Positions 45,005 through 54,296 of a stretch of DNA of 64,000 nucleotides are shown here, in pieces; the stretch's first letter is position 1; each line of letters opens with the position of its first letter. Position numbers and translations under genes: made by a program. The DNA lies in NCBI GenBank assembly GCA_002471195.1, contig DKPN01000062.1, forward strand, positions 52,709 to 116,708, given 5' to 3'. Source of the stretch: Bacteroides sp. UBA7333. Its GTDB lineage: Bacteria; Bacteroidota; Bacteroidia; Bacteroidales; Bacteroidaceae. A model generated the notes under the pieces. The model saw only the letters and a list, made by a program, of their open reading frames with translations. It searched no databases and had not been told where the DNA came from.

Positions 45005-46102
45005 ATGAGAAAGTTAACTTATACGTTTTCTTTTGCAGCTACTCTATTCATGGCTGCATGTAGCGGTGGCAAAGCAGGTTATACAATCAATGGTACAGTA
45101 GAAGGTGGCGTTGACGGAGATACTGTTTTACTTCAAAAAGTAGAAGGTCGCCAACTGGTAAATCTTGATACTGCCATTATATCGAATGGTAAATTTATCT
45201 TTAAAGGTGTGCAAGATTCTACGATACATCGTTATATTACGCATATGGGACATGAAGATGCATTGCGTATGGATTTCTTCCTAGAAAATGGTAACATTGC
45301 CTTAGCAATGACTAAAGATAATGATTCGGCCACAGGTACTCCTAACAACGACAACTACCAATTAATCAGAAGTCAGTTGGCTGAATTCAATAAAAAAGGA
45401 ACTGAAATTTATACTTCAATCAATGACTCGACCTCTGATGAGGAAAAAGAGGCAAAAATGATTGAACTGGATTTAATTCAAGACAAGATGCAAGAAGTTA
45501 CTAAAAATGGTATAGCACAAAATATCACAAATCCTGTAGGTATTCAGTTGTTTAAACAAAACTACTATGGATATACTGCCGATGAAAACGATGCTATTTT
45601 ACAGCAAATTCCTGAACAGTATAAAAATGATCCAGATATCGTAAAAATACAAGAATTAACAACCAAACAAAAACTCACTGCTCCTGGTTCCAAATATATC
45701 AACTTTGAAATGCCTGATCCAAATGGAAAAATGGTACAACTATCTGATTATATTGGAAAAGACAAGTTAGTTCTTATTGATTTTTGGGCGAGTTGGTGCG
45801 GACCTTGTGTTCGTGAAATGCCTGAATTGGTTGATTTATACAAACAATATAAATCTAAAGGTTTTGAAATCGTTGGTGTGTCACTAGACCGCAATGCGGA
45901 TGCTTGGAAAGATGCCATCAAGCGATTGAACATTACATGGCCGCAAATGTCCGATTTGAAAGGATGGGGCAACGAAGGAGCTCAAATGTATGCAGTAAAC
46001 AGTATCCCTTGTACTATTTTAGTAGACAAAGATGGTACTATCATTGCTCGAAATTTACGTGGTGCCGACTTAACAAGTAAAGTAGCTGAAACATTAAAAT
46101 AA
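45005..46102 (+). CDS. TlpA-like thiol-disulfide oxidoreductase lipoprotein with DUF4369 domain
   Basis: A 365-residue lipoprotein (lipobox MAAC after a hydrophobic signal) facing the periplasm. Residues ~25-120 form a DUF4369 domain (YTINGTVEGGVDGDTVLLQKVEG), followed by a helical linker. The C-terminal thioredoxin domain (~225-365) has active site FWASWCGPCVREMPELVDLY and the cis-Pro loop VNSIPCTILVDKDG. It should reduce disulfides or support cytochrome c maturation or oxidative stress defence. The structure is common in Bacteroidetes. It is a single gene, ended by a bidirectional terminator. Confidence 0.92.
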   Translation: MRKLTYTFSFAATLFMAACSGGKAGYTINGTVEGGVDGDTVLLQKVEGRQLVNLDTAIISNGKFIFKGVQDSTIHRYITHMGHEDALRMDFFLENGNIALAMTKDNDSATGTPNNDNYQLIRSQLAEFNKKGTEIYTSINDSTSDEEKEAKMIELDLIQDKMQEVTKNGIAQNITNPVGIQLFKQNYYGYTADENDAILQQIPEQYKNDPDIVKIQELTTKQKLTAPGSKYINFEMPDPNGKMVQLSDYIGKDKLVLIDFWASWCGPCVREMPELVDLYKQYKSKGFEIVGVSLDRNADAWKDAIKRLNITWPQMSDLKGWGNEGAQMYAVNSIPCTILVDKDGTIIARNLRGADLTSKVAETLK

Positions 46103-46143
46103 ATAATATAATCTCTTCCATGAGATGATAACGTTGTATATAT

Positions 46144-46191
46144 AAAAATAGCGTCCCAGTTGCAATTGAAACAATGGGGACGCTATTTTTT
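46144..46191. terminator. Bidirectional terminator between TlpA-like gene and oxalate operon
   Basis: A 14-bp stem (46144-46157 with 46177-46190) with T runs on both strands. It ends the TlpA-like gene (+) and the oxalate operon (-). Confidence 0.85.
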
Positions 46192-46227
46192 GTATATACA
46201 CAAATCATTTATAAAAGGGGGATACTT

Positions 46228-47370
46228 TTACTGCTTAAACTCATTGCGTATTATCTCACCCTGCTCATTTAGAGTGGGTGCGCCTTTCCGCACTTTAGGA
46301 TCTGAGAAATTGCTAAACTTCAATGGCATACCGGGCATTAATATACCTTCTGTATCGACCAACATATTTCGTTCCCTGATTTGAGGCAAGTTCATGGTTT
46401 CGGCTATATTTAAAATAGGTCCAACGGGCACACCAGCCTTATTAATATGCTTGAGCCAATAATCGGAATTATTCTTACTCAGAATTCGTTCAATAATCTT
46501 CTTTAAAAGATCTTGATTCTTAACACGACTATTATTATCAAAAAAACGGCTGTCACTTTGTAATGGCATATTCATGACTTCACAAAGTTTGCCAAATAAG
46601 TGATCATTGCCACAACAGATCACAATATATTTATCGGCTGTTTTATATGTATCAAATGGTGCTATATATAAATCTCGATTACCAACCCTCTCGGGGGGCG
46701 ATCCTGTAGCTAAATAAGTCATTAGACCTTGTTCCAAAAAAGGAATGGCAGCATCAAGCATTGAAACATCAATACACGTTCCTTCCCCTGTTCGTTCGCG
46801 CGAAAATAAGGCAGTTGCAATACCGCTAAATAAATATAACCCCGTCGATAAATCGCATAAAGAAGTACCTGTTTTCACTGGTGGTCCATCAGGAAAACCA
46901 GTTTCCATCATTAATCCACTCATCGCTTGTATGATGGTATCGTAAGCAGGAAAATGCGACATAGGACCTGTTTGACCAAAACCTGATGAAGATGCATAAA
47001 TTAAACGAGGATTTATCGATGACAATTTTTCATATGAAAGTCCTAAACGATCCATTGTTCCAGGTCTAAAATTTTCTACTACAACATCTGCTTTTCGAAT
47101 CATATTAAAAAAGACATCTTTGTCATTATCATCTTTTAAATCAAGAACAATGCTTTCTTTACCACGATTAACAAAGGCATACTCCAATGATTTTTGATTC
47201 ACAAACGGACCCCAATATCGAGTTTCGTCACCAACCGGAGGCGCTTCTACCTTAATAACACGAGCGCCAAGATCGCTTAACATACTTGTTGCAAATGGTC
47301 CATTCAAGGCATGAGTTAAATCAATTACAAGTATCCCATGAAATGGGCCTATTTTAGAAGTTTTATCCAT
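46228..47370 (-). CDS. yfdE: CoA transferase family III, YfdE-like (probable acetyl-CoA:oxalate CoA-transferase)
   Basis: A 380-residue class III CoA transferase. The family Asp nucleophile is Asp173 in TGTSLCDLSTGLYL. GPFHGILVIDLTHALNGPFATSML, PAYDTIIQAMSGLMMETGFPDGPPV and ICCGNDHLF closely recall E. coli YfdE, known to transfer CoA from acetyl-CoA to oxalate. Here it would load oxalate with CoA to prime the cycle run by formyl-CoA transferase and oxalyl-CoA decarboxylase. It is the last gene of the operon, 11 bases after the AEC transporter. The precise donor is inferred from the relative. Confidence 0.87.
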   Translation of the reverse strand: MDKTSKIGPFHGILVIDLTHALNGPFATSMLSDLGARVIKVEAPPVGDETRYWGPFVNQKSLEYAFVNRGKESIVLDLKDDNDKDVFFNMIRKADVVVENFRPGTMDRLGLSYEKLSSINPRLIYASSSGFGQTGPMSHFPAYDTIIQAMSGLMMETGFPDGPPVKTGTSLCDLSTGLYLFSGIATALFSRERTGEGTCIDVSMLDAAIPFLEQGLMTYLATGSPPERVGNRDLYIAPFDTYKTADKYIVICCGNDHLFGKLCEVMNMPLQSDSRFFDNNSRVKNQDLLKKIIERILSKNNSDYWLKHINKAGVPVGPILNIAETMNLPQIRERNMLVDTEGILMPGMPLKFSNFSDPKVRKGAPTLNEQGEIIRNEFKQ

Positions 47371-47381
47371 AAATCAATATC

Positions 47382-48347
47382 CTACCCCGCTACTAATTTA
47401 GCTAACCAATACCAGAACGGAGCTGTCCCCATAAAAAGTATTGTACTCAATGCCAATGAAGATGTACCGGTACGAACATATATTTGATATCTACTGCCTA
47501 TAATAATGCCCGAGAATGCAGGAGGAAGAGCACCGGCCAATACTAACATTTGTAAGTCTGTAGCTTGAAGTCCTACCAGTTTTCCTACAATTAATAATAC
47601 AGCAGGCATTAAAAATAGCTTCACTAAAGTATTATAGACAATCTCCCAATCTAACTCTATTTTTTGAGCAGAAAGTGTGACTCCAGCTGCAAATACCGCT
47701 ACACCCGCATTTGCCTTAGCTATTAAAGTAAAAGAAGGTTCAGCTTCGACAGGAAAACGCACACCTATTAAAACAAGAATCACCGCTAGAATTGGAGACC
47801 AAACAACCGGTTGCTTTAGAGCGTTCAAAAAAGCATTACTCTTTTTAGGTTTAACACCAGAAGCTGCAGGTGTAGATGAATCTTGTGGATCAAGAAGATA
47901 TAAACCTATTGGAATAGTGATTGCATTCACTACAATTGCTACTATAGCTATAACCAGTCCGGTACTTGTATTAAATCCATAGATCGGTTCTAATACAGCA
48001 AAACCTAAAAAGCCGATTGTTGGAGAACCTGCAATTAATGCACATACTGCTGCTTCTTGTTTGGTATGTTTGAAAAATTTTTTACATGAGAAATAAGCCC
48101 AGAAAAAACAGGCGCAAATCATAACAATACTTACTACCGTAAGCTTAATGTCTTCAAAGAGTAAATGCCTATCAGCTTTTACAATAGATAAAAATAAAGC
48201 AGCAGGTAGAGCATAATTTAAAACTAGTTTATTAAAACTACGAGCATTTTCGGCAGAAAATATTGCCTTTTTACCCGAAATATATCCCAATAGCATTATT
48301 ACGAATATCGGTACTAATGCATACAAAATCATATGTCCAAATCCCAT
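47382..48347 (-). CDS. yfdV: AEC family transporter, YfdV-like (candidate oxalate/formate carrier)
   Basis: A 321-residue inner-membrane carrier with ten expected helices, of the auxin-efflux-carrier family. ARSFNKLVLNYALPAALFLSIVKA and EAAVCALIAGSPTIGFLGFAVLEPIYG closely recall E. coli YfdV, as do NAITIPIGLYLLDP and LAGALPPAFSGIIIGSRY. Given its place between oxc and the second CoA transferase, it is the natural candidate to move oxalate in or formate out. The substrate has not been shown even for YfdV, so that part is inference. Confidence 0.87.
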   Translation of the reverse strand: MGFGHMILYALVPIFVIMLLGYISGKKAIFSAENARSFNKLVLNYALPAALFLSIVKADRHLLFEDIKLTVVSIVMICACFFWAYFSCKKFFKHTKQEAAVCALIAGSPTIGFLGFAVLEPIYGFNTSTGLVIAIVAIVVNAITIPIGLYLLDPQDSSTPAASGVKPKKSNAFLNALKQPVVWSPILAVILVLIGVRFPVEAEPSFTLIAKANAGVAVFAAGVTLSAQKIELDWEIVYNTLVKLFLMPAVLLIVGKLVGLQATDLQMLVLAGALPPAFSGIIIGSRYQIYVRTGTSSLALSTILFMGTAPFWYWLAKLVAG

Positions 48348-48369
48348 AATATAAAGTTTTATGATTTAA

Positions 48370-48408
48370 ATTTTGCTTAGCGATTTCACTATGAATATCA
48401 AGCAAAAT
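48370..48408 (-). other. Hairpin between oxc and the AEC transporter
   Basis: Arms ATTTTGCTT and AAGCAAAAT (48370-48378 with 48400-48408) can fold in the RNA of the 84-base gap after oxc. The T tail on the minus strand is weak, so partial attenuation or processing is possible. Confidence 0.35.
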
Positions 48409-48431
48409 ATTAATAGGTTAGAATTCTTATA

Positions 48432-50147
48432 TTAATCTTTCACAATTGTTTTAGGATTAAGATTGCCTATATGACCACTTTCTAATCCTACTGATGGATC
48501 AATTTTACAATCAATTAATACCGGTTTTTTAGATGCAATCGCTTCATTTAAAGCCTTGGTCAACTCATCGGGTGTTGTCACATAATATGATTGACCTCCA
48601 AAAGCCTCAATTATTTTATCATATCGAGCATCCGGCATTAATGTAGTTGGAGAAGGATCGGTGCCACCTCCTAGATTGGGGCTATCACCTTTATAGATAC
48701 CCCCATTATTGAAAACAATCATTGTAATCGGCAATTTAAAACGACACACCGTTTCAACTTCCATCCCACTAAAGCCAAAGGCACTATCACCATGAATAGA
48801 TACCACCGTTTTCCCGGTAGTTATTGCTGCTCCAATCGCAAATCCCATACCGATACCCATCACACCCCATGTGCCACAATCAAGACGTTTTCGTGGTTCA
48901 TACATATTAATTACATTCCGAGTGTCATCAAGAGTGTTGGCTCCTTCATTTACTAAATAATAATCTCTTTGTTTGTCCAAAACAGCTTTTACACCTCTTA
49001 AGGCACTATAGTAGTTCATTAATGGAGGATTAGTATTCAATTTATCTGCCATTTTTTGATCATTTACAGTCTTATTTTTGGCTATATCGTCTATCCACAA
49101 CTGATCGATTTTTATATTATGGCTGTTTAACCCCTTTACTAATAAATCCATACTCGATACAATATCTCCAGCAATAGGTGCTGCAATCGAACGATTGCTA
49201 TCAAATTCAGATGCATCAATATCAAGTTGAATGAATTTCACATCAGGATTCCAATGTTTTCCTTTACCGTGTGATAAAAGCCAGTTGAGGCGTGCGCCAA
49301 TCAAGATAACAACATCAGCATTCTCTAAAACAAAGCCACGTGCCGCCGCAGCACTCTGCGAGTGATCATCGGGCATTAAACCTTTAGCCATTGACATTGG
49401 CAAAAATGGAACACCGGTTTTTTCAATAAAGGTTTTAATATTGGCATCAGCTTGTGCATAAGCAGCTCCTTTTCCTAATATAACTAATGGTTTTTTTGCA
49501 CTCGCAAAAATTTCTAATGCCCTATTTATGGAGGCATCAGATGGAATATAAGCAGGTGCAGGATCAATAGGAGTAAACATAGTTTTCTCAGCTGTATCCT
49601 TATCCATTGGTGCTGACAGCAGGGCTGTGGTTAAATCTAAATACACACCGCCTGGACGGCCTGATACGGCTGCACGTATTGCTCTAGCTACTCCAATAGC
49701 AATATCCTCAGGATTGTTTATTCGATAAGAAGCCTTGCAAAAGGGTTTGGCTACATTCATCTGGTCTAATCCTTCATAATCTCCTTGTTGCAAATCTATA
49801 ATAGAACGCGAACTTGAGCCACTGATTTGGATCATTGGAAACCCATTGATAGTAGCATTTGCTAAAGCTGTTAAACCATTTAAAAAACCAGGAGCCGACA
49901 CCGTTAAACAAATACCAGGCTTCTTGGTTAAAAATCCAGAAATTGCAGCAGCATTGCCTGCCGATTGTTCATGACGAAAACCTATATAACGTATTCCAAC
50001 CTCCTGAGCATGACGTGCTAAATCGGTTACAGGAATTCCAACAACACCATATATGGTATCGATGCCATTACGTTTTAAGGCGTCCACCACAATATGCATT
50101 CCATCCGTTAAGTTCTGAGTCTGTACTTGAGTTTGATCAGTATTCAT
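48432..50147 (-). CDS. oxc: Oxalyl-CoA decarboxylase
   Basis: ThDP-dependent enzyme that converts oxalyl-CoA to formyl-CoA and CO2. The 571 residues match the ~565-residue family. Glu of the cofactor-activating site is in GFRHEQSAGNAAAISGF. The ThDP/Mg motif GDSAFGFSGMEVETV...IVFNN is near residues 455-482. RLDCGTWGVMGIGMGFAIGAA and the C-terminal GGIYKGDSP are also typical. I start at ATG 50147, where MNTDQTQVQ begins; an ATG at 50171 would add a few residues. It lies 77 bases after frc, with a 12-bp hairpin between them. Confidence 0.93.
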   Translation of the reverse strand: MNTDQTQVQTQNLTDGMHIVVDALKRNGIDTIYGVVGIPVTDLARHAQEVGIRYIGFRHEQSAGNAAAISGFLTKKPGICLTVSAPGFLNGLTALANATINGFPMIQISGSSSRSIIDLQQGDYEGLDQMNVAKPFCKASYRINNPEDIAIGVARAIRAAVSGRPGGVYLDLTTALLSAPMDKDTAEKTMFTPIDPAPAYIPSDASINRALEIFASAKKPLVILGKGAAYAQADANIKTFIEKTGVPFLPMSMAKGLMPDDHSQSAAAARGFVLENADVVILIGARLNWLLSHGKGKHWNPDVKFIQLDIDASEFDSNRSIAAPIAGDIVSSMDLLVKGLNSHNIKIDQLWIDDIAKNKTVNDQKMADKLNTNPPLMNYYSALRGVKAVLDKQRDYYLVNEGANTLDDTRNVINMYEPRKRLDCGTWGVMGIGMGFAIGAAITTGKTVVSIHGDSAFGFSGMEVETVCRFKLPITMIVFNNGGIYKGDSPNLGGGTDPSPTTLMPDARYDKIIEAFGGQSYYVTTPDELTKALNEAIASKKPVLIDCKIDPSVGLESGHIGNLNPKTIVKD

Positions 50148-50180
50148 AAAATTAATTTCTATATGAAACATTTTTATTAA

Positions 50181-50217
50181 TCCCTATAATCTTTTATTGG
50201 AATATAGATTATAGGGA
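50181..50217 (-). other. Hairpin between frc and oxc
   Basis: A 12-bp perfect stem (TCCCTATAATCT 50181-50192 with AGATTATAGGGA 50206-50217) lies in the 77-base gap. No T run follows, so it is more likely an RNA stabiliser or processing site than a terminator. Confidence 0.45.
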
Positions 50218-50224
50218 AAATATA

Positions 50225-51514
50225 TTATTTGGATGTTACGTGATCTGCAGCAAATTGTGCTATTTGTGCATCTGTATAACCTAATTCTTTTAATACTTCA
50301 ACTGTATTTTCACCTAATGCAGGAGCCGGAGTAATTTGAGGAGTATAGGTAGATAGTTTAGGAGGACAACCAATGGTTACAAATTTGCCACGTTCTGGTT
50401 GATCAACTTCAACTAATGTACCCGCTTGATAAAGTGACTTATCGCCCATTATTTCAAGCATACTTAACACAGGACCACATGGAACACCAGCCTTACCCAA
50501 AATATTTACGACATCATATTTGTCTTTTGTTATAGTATATTCTTCCACACCTTTATGAATTTCATCTTTCACAAGTTGGCGTGCATCAGCTGTATTAAAT
50601 TTAGGGTCATTTATCCATTCAGGTTTACCTAAAGCTTGACAAGCTTCGGCAAAAGCCTTAGCTTCGTTTTGCAAAACTATATATACAAATGCATTAGGAT
50701 CGGTTTCCCAACCTTTACATTTGTAACACCATCCTAATACTTGCCCACCTTCTACATTTCCTGCTCTTGGCACAGTATTACCAAATTTTTCATTTGGATA
50801 TTGAGGGAGATGTTTCAATACATGAATATTATTCAGCATAATTTGATCGCGCAGTTTAATGCGACAAAGATTTAATACCGCATCTTGCATTGATTGTTGT
50901 ACAAAGCAGCCTTCACCTGTTTTATCTCGTTGTAATAATGCGGCTAATAATCCTATTAATAAATGCATCCCTGTATTACTATCACCTAAGGCAGCACCCG
51001 ATTGAGTCGGCACATCATCTGGACCTTCCCACCAGCCTGTAGTCGAAGCAGCTCCACCAGCGCATTGTGCTACTGGTTCAAACGCTTTTACACTAGCAAA
51101 GGGCGATTCATCATTAAAGCCCTTTATGGTTCCATATATTACTCGAGGATTAATTTTATGAACCTCTTCCCAAGAGAATCCCAATTCATCTGCAGCCCCT
51201 GGGTGAAGGTTTTCGATAAACATATCAGCGCCTTCTAACAACTTTGTCAAAATCTCTTTACCTGCTGGACTTTTAACATCTAATTCTATGGAACGCTTAT
51301 TACAATTTAATTGCAGGAAATACAAACTATCCAAATTTGGATAATCGAGAAGTTCTTTACGTGTAGGATCACCATTGCCTACTCGTTCAATCTTAATCAC
51401 ATCAGCGCCCAACCAGGCCAACATTTGTGTACATGAAGGACCTGATTGAACCTGTGTCATATCAATCACTTTAATACCTTTTAAAGGCGCTATATTCTCA
51501 GAATTAGAAGCCAT
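50225..51514 (-). CDS. frc: Formyl-CoA:oxalate CoA-transferase
   Basis: Transfers CoA from formyl-CoA to oxalate, releasing formate. The 429 residues match FRC/YfdW (about 416-428). The catalytic Asp is Asp178 in SGAALGDSNTGMHLL. IKVIDMTQVQSGPSCTQMLAWLGADVIKIE and YKCKGWETDPNAFVY are family segments. The flexible glycine loop, GGGGQ in Oxalobacter FRC as I recall, reads NVEGGQV here, an unusual change. The ATG at 51514 follows AAGGAGG by 7 bases, whereas the ATG at 51520 is too close to it. It is the first gene of the four-gene operon. Confidence 0.92.
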   Translation of the reverse strand: MASNSENIAPLKGIKVIDMTQVQSGPSCTQMLAWLGADVIKIERVGNGDPTRKELLDYPNLDSLYFLQLNCNKRSIELDVKSPAGKEILTKLLEGADMFIENLHPGAADELGFSWEEVHKINPRVIYGTIKGFNDESPFASVKAFEPVAQCAGGAASTTGWWEGPDDVPTQSGAALGDSNTGMHLLIGLLAALLQRDKTGEGCFVQQSMQDAVLNLCRIKLRDQIMLNNIHVLKHLPQYPNEKFGNTVPRAGNVEGGQVLGWCYKCKGWETDPNAFVYIVLQNEAKAFAEACQALGKPEWINDPKFNTADARQLVKDEIHKGVEEYTITKDKYDVVNILGKAGVPCGPVLSMLEIMGDKSLYQAGTLVEVDQPERGKFVTIGCPPKLSTYTPQITPAPALGENTVEVLKELGYTDAQIAQFAADHVTSK

Positions 51515-51644
51515 AAACATCCCTCCTTAAATAAATTGTTAATTAAATAATTATTATTAAATTTATTGTATAACATAAGAGGTTAGTGTTTGTTCAGTTA
51601 TAAGAAATTACCCAATCTGGACTATGAAGATGCGTAAATATGGC

Positions 51645-51681
51645 AAAAACGGCTGCCTAAATCAATTAGACAGCCGTTTTA
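51645..51681 (-). terminator. Terminator of the glycogen phosphorylase/synthase operon
   Basis: A 10-bp stem AAAACGGCTG/CAGCCGTTTT (51646-51655 with 51671-51680) plus an inner CTAA/TTAG, with T5 on the minus strand, 24 bases after the phosphorylase stop. Confidence 0.8.
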
Positions 51682-51704
51682 TAGGATGATATATTTTTTA
51701 ATAT

Positions 51705-54272
51705 TTAACAATTAAACCAACGTACATAACAAAAATCTTGTCGATGTGGCAAATCCACATTTTTGGGATACATACGATATGCAAATTTAAAACTACCCGC
51801 ATTTTGTAAACTAAATTGCGTTTGGAAGGTATATTCATTTCCTTCTTTTTTTATTACATTGAATGGTTCAACCGAGTATATATGCTGTTTGCCATCAGGT
51901 GTATAATAAGTAGTTACTAATTCTAAACCAATCGCATCATTAAGTCCTTTCTCATCTATTACGAAAGTAATGGTATAATCTTTTCCACTTTCAATACATC
52001 CATGGCTCAAATCTTCTATTTTATCACAAGAAACAACTTCTATTGAATCCCATTTATCAGCCACCTCTTCTTTCCATTGTGCCAAATCTTTGGCTTTTGC
52101 ATTATTATTAGCTGACAATAACTCGAAACGTTTTGCCAATCGATTATAGAACTTACTATAATAATCGTCAAGTTGTCTCTTCATCGTATAATGAGGAGCA
52201 ATTTGAGCAATTGAATTCTTGATCGTTTTAATCCACCCGGCAGATAATCCTTTTTTATTACGAGCATAGAATAATGGAAGAATCTCAGTTTCCAGAATAC
52301 TATATATGGTAGCAGCATCTAATTGATCTTGATATTCTTGATTTTGATACGTGCGCTTTTCAGTCAATGCCCATCCTGCACCCTCTCTGTAACCTTCAAG
52401 CCACCAGCCATCTAATACAGAGAAATTCAAGACTCCATTCATCAATGCTTTTTCACCTGAAGTGCCCGACGCTTCTAAAGGACGTGTAGGAGTGTTCAAC
52501 CAAATATCGACACCCGAAACTAAACGTCTTGCCAATTGCATATCATAATTTTCCAAAAATATGATTTTTCCTAGAAACTCAGGTCGACGAGATATTTCAA
52601 TAATTCGTTTGATTAACCCTTGACCGGCACCATCATGTGGATGGGCTTTACCAGTAAATAAGAATTGCACTGGATAATCGGGATTATTGACAATTTTGGC
52701 CAAACGATCCAAATCGGTAAATAACAAATGTGCACGTTTATAGGTAGCAAATCGACGACCAAAACCAATGAGCAATGCATTAGGGTTTATTTTATCCATT
52801 AAAGAAACGATTCTAGATGGATCTCCTTGGTTTTTCAACCAGTTTTCACGGAATTGTTTACGGATGTAGTCTACTAACTTATGCTTCATTGTTTGACGAG
52901 TATTCCATATTTCCTCATCTGATACATTATAGATAGCTTCCCATATTTTAGCATTTGATTGATCATGCAAGAAATTTGCATCAAAATGCTTTGCATAAAG
53001 TTCTTTCCATTCTGTGGCACTCCAAGTTGGAAAATGTACACCATTTGTAACATAGCCTACATGCAATTCTTCAGGAAAGTATCCTTTCCATAATGGTGCA
53101 AACATTTCTTGCGAAACTTTTCCATGCAACCAACTTACGCCATTTACTTCTTGTGAAGTGTTACAAGCAAAGATTGACATACAGAAACGTTCATTTTTAT
53201 CACCGGGATTTTCACGTCCTAAATTCATTAAGTCGTCCCATGAAATACCCATTTTTGAAGGATATGCTCCCATATACTTACCAAATAACGACTCATCGAA
53301 ATAGTCATGACCGGCAGGAACAGGTGTATGAACAGTATATAAAGAAGATGCTCTAACCAACTCAATCGATTGATCGAATGTCAAGCCTGATGCTACATAA
53401 TCGCAAATGCGTTGAACATTAATTAATGCGGCATGACCTTCATTACAATGATATATCTCTTTTTTTATTCCCAATGCTTGAAGCGTTAGTATACCTCCAA
53501 TTCCTAAAAGAATCTCTTGCTTCAAACGATTTTCCCAATCGCCACCATATAGTTGATACGTTATAGGACGATCAAATTCACTATTCAAATCATTATCGGT
53601 ATCTAAAAGATATAATGCAATTCGACCAACATTTACACGCCAAATATTAGCATGAACAAAATAGTTGTTGTAAGGTACAGAAACCACTAGTGGTTTACCA
53701 TCTTTGTCGTGTACTCTATCGATAGGTAATTGTCCAAAATTTTGAGCCTCATAGTTGGCTATTTGTTGACCATCAATAGAAAGAGATTGTGTGAAATATC
53801 CAAAACGATATAAAAAACCAACAGCACACATGTCTACATTACTGTCAGAAGCTTCCTTTAAGTAATCGCCTGCTAAAACACCCAATCCTCCAGAGTATAT
53901 CTTTAAAACTTGAGTCAATCCATACTCCATGCTGAAATAAGCCACGGAAGGACGATTTTCATCAGGTTTAATATCTACATACTCTCTATATTTAGCATAA
54001 ACATCATTCATGCGTTTTAATATAGCCTTATCTGTAGATAAAACTTCTAATTTTTCGTAACTCATACGTTCGAGAAGTAAAACCGGATTATAGCCTACTT
54101 CTCGCCAAAGCTCGGGATCTAAATCGTTAAAAAGTTCAGTTGCTTCGTAGTTCCATGACCACCAAATATTTTTTGCAATCTCAGAAAGATTTTCTAATTC
54201 TACCGGAATACGAGATTTAACATCGATCTCTTGCCAATTAGGCGTATTCGCATTACTTATCTTAATTCTCAT
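51705..54272 (-). CDS. glgP: Alpha-glucan (glycogen/maltodextrin) phosphorylase
   Basis: Phosphorolyses alpha-1,4-glucan to glucose-1-phosphate. The 855 residues belong to the short, non-E. coli GT35 branch with an N-terminal DUF3417 segment (SEIAKNIWWSWNYEATELFNDLDPELW). The phosphate-site region ASGTSGEKALMNGVLNFSVLDGWW includes the PLP-binding Lys, near residues 608-620. YFSMEYGLTQVLKIYSGGLGVLAGDYLKEASD is also typical. A ~100-residue C-terminal extension follows. It lies 24 bases after the GT3 synthase, so degradation and synthesis are cotranscribed. Confidence 0.95.
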   Translation of the reverse strand: MRIKISNANTPNWQEIDVKSRIPVELENLSEIAKNIWWSWNYEATELFNDLDPELWREVGYNPVLLLERMSYEKLEVLSTDKAILKRMNDVYAKYREYVDIKPDENRPSVAYFSMEYGLTQVLKIYSGGLGVLAGDYLKEASDSNVDMCAVGFLYRFGYFTQSLSIDGQQIANYEAQNFGQLPIDRVHDKDGKPLVVSVPYNNYFVHANIWRVNVGRIALYLLDTDNDLNSEFDRPITYQLYGGDWENRLKQEILLGIGGILTLQALGIKKEIYHCNEGHAALINVQRICDYVASGLTFDQSIELVRASSLYTVHTPVPAGHDYFDESLFGKYMGAYPSKMGISWDDLMNLGRENPGDKNERFCMSIFACNTSQEVNGVSWLHGKVSQEMFAPLWKGYFPEELHVGYVTNGVHFPTWSATEWKELYAKHFDANFLHDQSNAKIWEAIYNVSDEEIWNTRQTMKHKLVDYIRKQFRENWLKNQGDPSRIVSLMDKINPNALLIGFGRRFATYKRAHLLFTDLDRLAKIVNNPDYPVQFLFTGKAHPHDGAGQGLIKRIIEISRRPEFLGKIIFLENYDMQLARRLVSGVDIWLNTPTRPLEASGTSGEKALMNGVLNFSVLDGWWLEGYREGAGWALTEKRTYQNQEYQDQLDAATIYSILETEILPLFYARNKKGLSAGWIKTIKNSIAQIAPHYTMKRQLDDYYSKFYNRLAKRFELLSANNNAKAKDLAQWKEEVADKWDSIEVVSCDKIEDLSHGCIESGKDYTITFVIDEKGLNDAIGLELVTTYYTPDGKQHIYSVEPFNVIKKEGNEYTFQTQFSLQNAGSFKFAYRMYPKNVDLPHRQDFCYVRWFNC

Positions 54273-54296
54273 AACGTTTTTTATTAGTTAATCCAT

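Noticed and set aside
50225..51540. Strong Shine-Dalgarno AAGGAGG before frc as a sign of transfer
   Set aside because: Several native genes here (potC, GT4, V-ATPase subunit I, radical SAM) also have AGGAGG-type sites, so it is not specific to the operon.
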